64,000 bases of DNA from Nereocystis luetkeana. Its lineage: Eukaryota; Sar; Phaeophyceae; Laminariales; Laminariaceae. Location: the NCBI GenBank assembly GCA_031213475.1, contig JARUPZ010000025.1:6521676-6585675 (forward strand), read 5' to 3'. A model generated the notes under the pieces. It was not told the DNA's origin. It made no database searches and was given only the letters and a program-made list of their open reading frames with translations. Of this stretch, positions 46,279 to 56,500 are shown in pieces; the stretch's first letter is position 1, and each line of letters opens with the position of its first letter. The position numbers and the translations under genes were made by a program.

Positions 46279-46299
46279 GAACCCTTTTGAAATCGATTT

Positions 46300-46365
46300 C
46301 CGCCACATACGCTCTCTAGTTTTCCAAACAATTCCGGTGGAATTACGGGATCGGGGATGCGAATA
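46300..46365 (-). repeat. Inverted partner of 47268-47330
   Basis: On the minus strand, ATCCCGTAATTCCACCGG lies within a 60-bp match to the plus strand at 47268-47330, where CCCGGAATTCCACCGG is found. Both translate around SRNSTG. Confidence 0.6.
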
Positions 46366-47267
46366 TTGGCTCCAAAAACACCCTCTCGAGGCCAGCTTCA
46401 AACACTGCGTACACCCCCCACGGGGAGACGACGTGCCGTAGCGCCAACCGTCTGGTGACACAACACCAGAGAGAGGGGCCTCGCCGAAGATAGCACCGAA
46501 AATGACGTAGGGCGAGATCGAAAAGGTCAAGATGGAGTCCACAGCTTGTTCCCGATTCATCTACGGTGTACCTGGTTGTAGGTTTGGGCCACGCCAGGAG
46601 ACCTCACGTATGTGCATGGTCTGCAATAACTTGCATCCTGAGACGGCCCGTATCACGCAGGGGATGCGGGACGAGTCTGTTTGAGAATCGCTGCCACGAG
46701 GTCAGATAAGTTTCGTGCGTGGAAGAACAGTTGTTCATTCTGTAGTCAGGACGACGGCTAGAGTGTTCGAAATCCGTCGCTTCTGCACGTGAAAAATCCA
46801 AGGTTGTTCGGTTGCATTTTGAGCGCCAGAAAAAAAGAGGGAAAACGCAGCCGTGCACTTGAAACTGCGTTCGTGCATTCGAGCCGCTCTAGCTCGATCG
46901 TCTGAACACTTTTTCAACATCGAACAGGATGTCTCGGGCCACGCGGCGGCGATTTCTAAACGCACTCTTCCCGCATTCCCTGCGTGATACTGGCAGTCAC
47001 GAGGTGCATATTAGCGCAGACCATGCACAGGTGATATCTCATGGCGTGGTAAAAAAAAACAATATCGTACGAACGGGAACCGGAAACAAGTTCGAACCGT
47101 GAACGTCAACTTGGCACTTTATGAGCTTGTCCTATGTCTCTTATGGGGAAATCTTCCGCGAAACCCTCCTCTCTCGTGTTGTGTCACCGAAAGCTTAGCG
47201 CTATGGCATGCAGTCTCTCTGCGAGGGGTTCAAGCAGGGTTCTAAGAACTGCTCTCTCGATGATGAT
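46366..47267. other. Spacer between inverted fragments, no gene recognised
   Basis: Short frames only. Confidence 0.35.
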
Positions 47268-47330
47268 TCCCGAGCACTATTTGCGTCCCCTATCCCGGAA
47301 TTCCACCGGATTGTTTTGGATAACTGAAGA
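47268..47330 (+). repeat. Inverted partner of 46300-46365
   Basis: See the partner. The match includes TTCCACCGGA-TTGTTT and a following GAGAG block. Confidence 0.6.
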
Positions 47331-49001
47331 GAAGTACCAGAATATATCTAATGATAGATTTACAGCATTCGAGCAGCCAACACTCCACTGACACTGCCTG
47401 CAATGTTCAGATGGAACCAAAACCCTCCACACTACCCGGAACTTTCTCCCTTACGATCCCTAAGCCACACTCAGCGCCAACCCTGGTCCTGCTCCAGTAC
47501 CCGATCCTGCTCCCGCTTCCACCCCCGTCTTGATACCAGCCCCGACTGTTGCCCACGTCCCCTCTTTTTTCATAGCCTTTCTAGCAATACGGAACGCTCC
47601 GTCCTTGCCAACAAACAGAATCCAGAATATTGCGGCATAACTGGTAAGCCCCAGCAGCCTGTAGTCCCTGTCCTGTTTAACAATTGCGAACAAAAATGTA
47701 AAACAATGAAGGAGCAATGACAGCAACGAAAGTGAACAGAGGTTACGCGGGAGTAGTAGAAAAGGTAGTTAGACTACATGTACTTGCATAGAGGGTGTAT
47801 TTTGTTTTGCTTACCCTCGTTTTTCTGTTTTTCGGGGAATGATTATTTTCTGAGTGCCCAGCTTTGAAGCTCATACGCTGCACATTGCCGTATTGCAGAC
47901 GCAACTACAATAACTGCAAGGACACAAAACAAGTCCGCATGGCTCGGTTTTTTAATTTGTCCGGCGTCGACGATCTACTGCGGAGATTAGCTGAAAGTCA
48001 ACAAAAAAAAAACGAAAAACGGCAAAAAACCTAGAATATAGCCTCACACCCGGCATGTCATAAAAGCAGCGTAAGAAAGCGTTTCGGAGCGCTGCTGTTC
48101 AACTAGCGCCTTACGTACTTCTCAACTCTTCGTGCCCGCCCTCGTGAAGGATATTTACAACGGCGGCATAGAAAGTGTAAAAATACGAGTTCCACGGTTG
48201 AACTTTCACGTGGGTTACGTAGTACTTGTCACCAACTCGGCTGTTACGTTTAACAACCCGCTGACCCTGTATGAACATAATGTAGATAGTCAAGCTCTTG
48301 ACTCTGCTTAAGGGGACGTTGCAAAGATGTACTGCGTGTAGTAGGTAAGAAAAGGCAGCTCACGGAAGGGGGGAAAACAGGGGTGCGAAAGGGTCCGAAA
48401 GGGAGAGGACAAAGAGAGCAGACAGTGATCTGTTCACCTCCGCATAAACAAACTCGAGATGGAGCATGAACTATAAGACCCTACACAAGAATCGACCCAG
48501 GGAACACTCTGCAAGAGCACTGTATGATAAATTGGGCATACACGTTGCGTAGAGTTTCATTCAAGTGTCACCCTACGTAGCCCTTCCTCGATCCATGTGC
48601 CTGTCCGACGCATCGTTCTTCTTTAAGCGGAAGGGAGATTCATCCACATAACACCTCGCGGCTTCACGTACCTGGGTAAATGGATAGGAAAATCGTTTGA
48701 CGTGTTACGGAGTGGTTTCTTATCGCTGCCAACAACAACGCCGACAGGACGCATTCTGGAACACGGGGCCAATGGACGCGGTCGGACAACCACCTTCGGT
48801 TCAGCGCTTAGGAGCTTTACCATCGCACCACACCGAACAACATCGCCAACACATACGTCAGGTCACTGGCGTCGAAGATCAACAACTTGGAATAGGTGCA
48901 CACACTATCAATAGCTATACTCTGTACGTCTCAAAGGGAAAGGTTTTTACTTCTCAGGCTCGGTACAACCGGTCCGTTCCGGAGAGGGCATTTTCTGGTA
49001 A
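47331..49001. other. Stretch with no recognised gene
   Basis: Minus-strand frames at 47460-47726 (Gly/Ala-rich end) and 48623-48823 are short and unsupported. Confidence 0.35.
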
Positions 49002-49580
49002 TGAGGCTAGCGAGCGCGACGGTCGAGACTGTTTTCTTGGTTTTCAAGGAATAAGAGGCCTTTCAAAATGAATTGTGCAACTGTAGTAGGGTGCCTTGAT
49101 TTTTTTGTTTCTCTGTACGTGCGAGTGTCACTGTGTCATCGTGTGTGTATGATTCAACCTTGCTTTTGGCCACGTCTGTCCACCGCGCTCAACACACACA
49201 CGTCACAAATGCCAGTCCCGGCGGACTCTGTGCACGCACACACTAACAAAACCTTATCGTGCTGGTGCGGTTGTAATTCATGCACAGTTGGTCGAGCTAG
49301 GAGCGGCAACGTGTGTAGGCAGGTGGCTGGCCCATGGCCAAAATAAAACGAAACCGTAAATATTATAACATTCTTAGTTTTGAATAGTTTTACATGTAAC
49401 GAACCTAAACTCTACGAGTATTCGTAGAAAAAGAGTGACCGTCCACAGCAACGTTCGGGCCGTGTCCATAACACATGCTGAAGGTGATATTGTCAGGCGC
49501 GTGCTCCTACTGATGAGGGCACAGAAAAGCAGGATAATTTCTGCTGTACATGTCGTATGGCAGTACTAGTGATGAATACA
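49002..49580. repeat. Dispersed repeat family C, copy 2
   Basis: Same block order as 11399-12300 but without the 24-bp minisatellite: GCTAGCGAGCG, GGGTGCCTTGA, GCCAGTCCCGGCGG, GGCAACGTGTGTAGGCA, AACGTTCGGGCCGTGT, GATATTGTCAGGC. Confidence 0.75.
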
Positions 49581-49611
49581 TAACGGTTTTTGCTTCTTTC
49601 AGTTCTACCTG

Positions 49612-49800
49612 AGAACGAAACCCGACCCTACGAGTACCCGTAGGCTAACGTACTTGTCCAAAGAATCGTTCGGGCCGTGTTCTTAAGACCTGCTGCAGGT
49701 ATTATTGTGAGGCCCACCCGTCTAATGATGGGGGAACGAAGCAGCAGCCTATGCTCTGCTGTACATATCGTACAGGAGTAGTAGTGGTAGCAACTGCCAC
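49612..49800. repeat. Partial third copy of the family C 3' end
   Basis: Repeats GAACGAAACCC-A-CCTACGAGTA, TCGTTCGGGCCGTGTTC and a TGCTGTACATATCGTAC block, about 216 bp after the equivalent part of copy 2. Confidence 0.65.
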
Positions 49801-49844
49801 GAAAAGCTTTGTTGGACACATGCCAGGCTGCACATTTTTTGTCT

Positions 49845-49945
49845 CACAGTTATGCCGAAGTTTGAGTTGAACCAGGAAGCACACAACAAAACCGAGTACC
49901 TGCACAAAGGCTTCAAGGGGTAGACGGATAACGCGAGCGTACAGC
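49845..49945. repeat. Dispersed family F, copy 1
   Basis: TATGCCGAA-TTT, AACCAGGAA, CACACAACAAAA-CGAGTAC and CTTCAA-GG-TAGAC are shared with 51710-51815 in the same orientation. Confidence 0.6.
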
Positions 49946-50889
49946 AACATTGGCGAGTGCTGTGTGTCCTATTGCTCTTGCTGCTGCTGCTGCTGTCTCA
50001 GTGCTGAAGAGCCTCTGCTGTAGATGTCGTACAGCTGTAGTATTGGTCGCACCGGCTACGAGAAGTTTTATTCGTTGGCCAAAGCATGCCAGGCGCAAAT
50101 ATTTCGGCTTCAAAACATTATGACGAATAAGGCCGTTTCCTATGCCGTTCGATTTCGAGCTTCAGATCTGTTTTTTTCACACAAAATGAATGGCCCTGCT
50201 CATACAGTCCAAAATTTAAAAAATCCCCCCGTTTTTTTTCGATTTGAGAATCCGATGACCCAAGTCCTCGGATTTTGGCCCAAATCCGACGATTTGAGTT
50301 CTCAGATTTTCAAACCGAAAAATGGGATGCTCTCTAAACTCAAGATGTTACCGACGACAGCATACAGCAGCAAAACGACCGATGAGTTGGATGGTGACAG
50401 CTGTAAAGCGAGGTTGTTTCGCCCCCCATGCGCGGTCGGCGCATCTCTCCGTGGTTAGACTACACTCGGCTGGCGGGGGCTCGGTCCTAGAGACCGAGAG
50501 CAGCGCACTTGGCGCGCACCATTCCGTGGATACGTACTTGTAGACTACAGTGCTGTAAAGTAGCAGTAGCGGGAGCAGTCGGCCACGTTGTGAAACACAA
50601 AATACCAAGACAGGTTGACTCTAGCGCACTCGGCACGTCTCTCCGGCGCCAGACCAGAGGCCGTAAGCCTTGGCCCGGACGCTTGGATCCTACGCGCAGT
50701 GCAGCGCACCCAACGCGTCTCTTCGCGGCGCTAGACAACAACAACATCCGTTCGTCTCGGCATTTGCTCGATTTTTTGCAAGCGCGATAAATCTGTTTTT
50801 TACGCATAGGAAAACTGCTTCGATTAGCCAAGTGTACATCTGAAAAAGCAATCTGGTAAAAATCTGAAGCCCAAACATCGAACCGCATA
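49946..50889. repeat. Mixed repeat stretch with a GCGCAC...CGTCTCT motif
   Basis: A GCGCAC-CG-CGTCTCTCCGGCG-type motif recurs at about 50436, 50495, 50625 and 50705. GGCCGTTTCCTATGC at 50127 recurs inverted at about 50887-50901. No gene is recognised. Confidence 0.45.
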
Positions 50890-51410
50890 GGAAACGGCCT
50901 AAGACCTATGCCAATGGAAACGCGAAGTTCAAAAGTTTCCCCAAATATATTGCTTTAAAAAAAAAGCCGAAAAAATTCTCGTACCGCCGCTGAGGGAAAG
51001 ATAGAGACTTTTTATTTTGTTCCCCCCAACGGCTGCAGGCGGCGCATTTTGTTTTTCCTGGTTGCAAACTGTCAACACGGTGATCGAAACCAGCTCGTGC
51101 GACGATCGACGCTCGATCTGGACATACACTCAGCCCACGGCCAACCCGCTCGGTATGTAGCAAGGCCAACGAATATAGATGACGGCCTCGAAGATATCAG
51201 GTGGATCCATGGTCTAGAGCGGGAGAGCTTGCCGGCGGCGTCCTACAGTATCCTCCCAAACCAAACCAAAAATATTTTTTTTGCCATTCGAGACGAGTGG
51301 AGAAGTTTTTTTTTGTGCAAACCAGAGGCAAAATGTTTTTTTATAATACGCCTTGTCAGCTCCCGCCACATGACACCGGCCATCGTGCGAAGACGGCGAC
51401 CCTAGGGTGG
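50890..51410 (-). repeat. Dispersed family D, minus copy
   Basis: Reverse-complement match to 41686-42185. The core encoding MDPPDIFEAVI is identical at the nucleotide level (minus strand, near 51180-51215), and IERRSSHEL is also kept. A stop interrupts the frame between the two blocks, so this copy is decayed. Confidence 0.6.
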
Positions 51411-51709
51411 GTCGGAGCCCCTACAGAACGCACTCCGTTCAGAATTCATGACGCAGTCGTGGGTTTCGTCGATCGATGTCTGTCGAGGACTCGGAGTTTC
51501 GCCGCTTCGAACCAAAGATCGGCCTGAGTTATTCTAAAGCCGATGTTGGCCCAACATCGGCCCCAGATTTGCTTTTTTCGGGCTTTTCCAAAAGTAAGGA
51601 TTTTTTTTTTTTTTCATTTGGCCCATAGGAAGCGTGTCCTGAAAAAATATGGCGGGTATCTTTGGAATTCAATTTATTATTGAAACTTCGATGTCCCATT
51701 GGCATAGGT

Positions 51710-51815
51710 TTAAATATGCCGAACTTTACGTGGGCAACCAGGAAAGACACAACAAAATCGAGTACGTGTACGAAGAGTTCAAAGGTTAGACCGACACGCC
51801 GAGGGTATAGCGACG
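51710..51815. repeat. Dispersed family F, copy 2
   Basis: Counterpart of 49845-49945, with GCCGAACTTTACGTGGGCAA at the left and TTCAAAGGTTAGAC at the right. Confidence 0.6.
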
Positions 51816-53062
51816 CCGACCCAGGCTTCGTGTGCCTTAGTGCTGGTGCTGGTGCCGGTGCTTCTGCTGTTGTTCCTGCTATGCTGCCGCCACCATGCCG
51901 GCTGCTGTTCCTGAGTATCACCCCCCCCTAAAATAATTAACCCAAACGTCACGGATACGTACGACCGCATGCGGAGATGTTCGTTCTTGTTGGTTTAGCA
52001 CACCGGTCTATATTCGCCGAACATTATGCATCGCAGATATGACTACTGCAGTCTGAGGTTGCGCCTCGTTACCACCAATTACTCATATTCTGGGTTCTCA
52101 TCAACCGGTGCATGTTTCAAGAATAGGTTCTTATCTCTCTAGTCTCTCAAAAACTATGTCCTCGGCAAATTTGTCCGATGCTCTTAAGAGTGTTCCATAT
52201 CTCGTGTGCATGTCGACCGTTGGTACTTCATATATGTCTACTTCCCTATCTTGTTGGCCGGGTTCAGCTCAAGATTTTACACCGAGTTTCTCAGCTTTTC
52301 GTCAAGCACTGAGCCCCGATTTCTAGACCATATTTCTTATGTGCGGACCAAAAGTACGAAGTTGTTTGGGAGTACTCCAGGTAAGAAATTCAGCGGAGAG
52401 AGCTCGAGCAACTACCGATCCATCAAATTTAAATACTCTGCATTACAGGTAGGGCCAGCAGCAGACTACGACAAGCCGCAGGCACGCTTGTTGCCCTTGT
52501 TCTACTACAAGCGACCCTAGATTAGGCGTGGCAAGTACCCGTACTGCGTCCTCCATTCTGCCGATGTTCATCAGCATTGTGGACCTGGTGGAGAGGATGC
52601 CAGATACGTGGTATCTGTTACCAGGTACCAGGTATGCAACAAAAATGGAACCTAAGGCCAGTAATAATATCTTGCTCGATCAAAAGTTGTACCGGTGGTT
52701 TCCACCTGCCCAGGTCGGGCTTGTTTTACTTACCTGGAAGCACTCCAGACAGCCCTGTGAGCTCGTCAAAGAACGTTACCTCCTGGGTGAAGCGAAGACT
52801 GCCATCCGGGGTTCACTCAGCTGTCCTATATCAGTTCCATTTCTTCCCCAATTGACATTGAGAAAGCAATCGCCTTGGGTCACATCACTGCAATCGAGCT
52901 GGGATACATCTGAACTCCCTCAACGACCTCCTGGTCCAGGTTCAACGGACTAGGGCCAAAGATTGTGTCCTGTGTGCAAGTCCCCACAGGTACCTACACT
53001 ACGCGTGGCCCCTTTTCATTTCGGCTTCAGTAGTTGCAAACCCTTGGTCATTCCCATCAATA
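51816..53062. other. Stretch with no recognised gene
   Basis: A 141-codon plus frame at 52528-52953 has no motif. A CTG/GCT-rich segment occurs at about 51840-51900. Confidence 0.35.
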
Positions 53063-53172
53063 TATTACGGGGGGCCATAGTTAATAGGACCAAATATTGT
53101 TAGTAAAAAGGGGTAAATATATAGGTTTTTATGTATACCACAGGTCCTATTAACTATGGTCCCATGTGATAG
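53063..53172. mobile_element. Inverted-repeat element family A, copy 3
   Basis: Starts TATTACGGGGGGCCATAG and ends CTATGGTCCCATGTGATAG, with the same core as copy 2. It lies about 340 bp upstream of the Hsp70 start codon, so it may sit in that gene's promoter region. Confidence 0.88.
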
Positions 53173-53515
53173 TAATTTCTTTCATTCCACGCCAACAGTC
53201 TGTCAATCATCTCCCAGAATTGTCAGTTCAGTTTTCGGAACGACGGATAATGGCCTACGGCAACACCATCCAGTCCCTCACGTGCTCGCATGCTCGCGTG
53301 GCAGGGCCGCTAACTCTGCCATGGGTTTTGGGCCTGTATGTTCCAAAATTCAAAAACCAGAGGGGATAAAAGCTTTAAACAACTGTCCAATCACAGGAGC
53401 CAGACAAATTTTCCCTTTCCCTACTTACTGTGCCCTTCGAACTCATGTGAAACCTAGCTTCGCGCGTAGCATGTGGTGTTCACCGGACCCACTATACAGA
53501 ATACGCACACCAGAC

Positions 53516-56500
53516 ATGAAGCTGTCGCTGGCTCTGACCCTAGCCGCTACGGCGTCTTCTGGCACCAGGGCTTCCCTGTCGACGGATATTTCCACGCCTG
53601 CGTGTAAAACAGGAGCCAGCAGTGCAAATGCCTGGGTTCACAAGCCGAAGGTATGACACGTGTTTTCTGGTTGGACCGCGTGTCACCGCTACGGAAGCTC
53701 CACCTCTTTAAATGCATACCACCTCACGCTTGGCTAAGTTCAGAGAAGGTTACCATAGCACCGAGCTTCGCTAACCCCGCCACAACTTCAATTTGACCCG
53801 TCAGTTCTCGAAGGCCAAGGTGGGCGTATTGACGGCGTCACGCACCCGGCGTTTAGGTCTGGGCGTTAGAGGAGGCGCGACCAACACAGCTAACGCGATC
53901 GACGGACCGTGCATCGGCATCGACCTAGGAACAACGTACAGGTCGGTACCAACTATGATGCCGGATTTGTAATAGCAGTTCACTAGTTTCATGTTATTGA
54001 AGACTCAGCGGTCGACAATAGGGTACAGGTACTTCCCTTGGACAATCGCCAATGCCCACACCCCACTAGGTACTATATGCACCACTGAAATGCAAGGTTT
54101 TATGCCGCGTACGCACCACGCTCCACTGCTGTGCGATCCTGAAATTCATGATACATTTTGGGTTGGTTATAGACTGCCAGGTACCTATTTTCCACGATTC
54201 CCATTCGTACGGACGTGGGGGGACTCAAGGCCGATGATTTCCAACTGCCATGTACCGGTACTATTTTTTGTGGAATGAGTGGTGAAAACAATGTAGTGCA
54301 TGGCGTATGGAGGCGTGTACGTATGATGCGTGCAAGGTTGCTGTATTCTTCCGGAGGGTATTGTACCACCAAGATGATTCTCTTTTATCGCAAAATAAAG
54401 TAGGGGCGATACAGATTGCAGCATCGTGTTTGTGTAAAAAGTCAAAGGACAAGGCGTGAGTCTCCAGAGCACTCCCGCTCCATATAACGATAGGGAAACT
54501 ATTACACGGAAAATGCTCTATCAATACAACGGCAGCAAGCAGTACTTTGCGGTTGTTCTGTATCGCCAATCGATATCAGGTATCGAGTGTTCGATACTGC
54601 TCATATTCGCAGTATCTTAGTACTGCCTGTTCTCAGGATTAGGCGCGATATTGCGCGTACACTACGCGTCCTGTTCTCGCAGTAATTTGGGCGTATACTG
54701 CAAGTTGTTGTCTACTGCGATGACATACGTACCGCTGCTGCTGTTGTGTTGCTGCTGGTGTTGCGGCTGGGTCTGCACAGCAGCAGCTGCAGCAACCGAC
54801 CGTATCTGCAGCGATGCCTGCTACTACTCCTGCTGCTGCTGTTGCTGACATTTTTATGTTGTGTTGCTGCTGCTTTCGCTTTCATGTGCGGGAGAGGCCA
54901 TTTCTTCTGCACAAGCGCCGTTGGAAGTATGTACAGCTCGCCGTGGATAGGGGTGATATCTGCGTGGATGTTGGGAACTTGGCAAGTGGGCAGATAAAAG
55001 GCAGCAATACTACGATTATCGTAAACAAAATCGAAGTAGTCTTAGCTCTGAAAAGTTACCTCTCCGAACTGAGCTGATTTCTGCACCCGCCAGCAGCAAC
55101 TGAGCTCCAAATTTTCAATGCTTTCCTGACCCATCGTAATGACAGACGGTTCTGATTTTTGGGCTTCAGAGTGAATGGCTGAAAATGACGGCAATAATAA
55201 CGCCCAAAAAAATGCTATAAAGTTTGTCTATAATTTGAGTGAGACAGATACAAAAACTGAGAACTGACACTCTGCATTGTCTTTTCCCTGCACCACTTGG
55301 CATGCCCTGATCCTGTTCGTCACAAGATCGACTAGTGCATTTATGTCAACTTGCTTGAAAGTGATCACACGACTTGCCATCGAGGTAAGTTTCCCTATCC
55401 GGCACCCATGCGGAGCCCTTGTGTATATACACATATATATTATTATTATTTCTCTTGCCATCCGACAATGTGCAGCATGATCTTCAACATGGAGCACTCA
55501 TAACTTTCCCGAAAGAAAAAAACCTCGGAAACACATGTATATCGATACACCACTATGTACGTACCTATTTTTGAGACCCAGTCAGGTGGGGTATACTAAA
55601 ACAAAGCAAGAGAACCTCGAAGGAATACTCGTTTTTCGTTTTTTCGTCCAGAAACCTCAAATCACAGCTTTGTGCTGCGTTTCGGATAGTCTGTTTTTTT
55701 ATCGCGCACGCTGAAAATATATCGCGAGAAACTGTTCTCACCGAGCAAACTCGCTGAGCGCACCAGCTGTTGGTTTGAAAGCACATGCGGAATGAAAACC
55801 CGACACAGCACTGACAGCAGTACAGCAGTATCACTCCTACAACCGCATGCAATATCAATCGCAGCGGTTGCACGCAGCAGGATACTTCTGGCTGAGGTTG
55901 TGAAGGACTAATCGCCAAAATTCTATGGAATATGTGCGTAATAACTGTTCGAAGGTGTTGAAACCTACAGTATGTCTGGGAGGAAGGTTATCCAAGTACA
56001 CCAGTGACCGAATAGCGAACCGCAACAGCCAACTTTAATAGGAATACGCAGCAGGACATAGAAAAAACAACCAAAAACAGTCCGCGGCCGCCAACACGAC
56101 CACCCCAGGTGCTGGCACGGATGCTCACCTTCTGCTGCTGCTGCTGATGCTGTGGCGGCTGCTTCTGCTGTACTACTGCTGCTACTGCTGCTCTGCTGCT
56201 GTATTCGTTGTGCTACCCTCTATCGCTGTTCTCTGGTTGTCTTTGCTTTTGTTTTCCCACCCTGTGTATTTGCTCTGTGAGTTACTCCTGATAACAAATT
56301 GTTGTGGGCTATGATGTTTTACTAGATAGCCAAAGAATCAAAGGCCCATGAGTAGTTGCCATTTTAAAGGATGTATAGCCCCCAAGCAAGATAAAACACC
56401 CTCCAGCAGTTGCAATGTATACCTTTATAGCCCAACGGAACGAAAGGCGTAACCAACAGGAGGGAGATGCTTGCATCGTGAATGACCGGATAGGGCGATA

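Noticed and set aside
45672..46280. 202-codon plus-strand protein with two identical 44-residue units
   Set aside because: The open frame depends on a 132-bp duplication; there is no domain, and the segment resembles tRNA-derived sequence on the other strand.
52528..52953. 141-codon plus-strand gene upstream of the Hsp70 gene
   Set aside because: No motif, no plausible link to the Hsp70 first exon, and ordinary length for a chance frame in this window.
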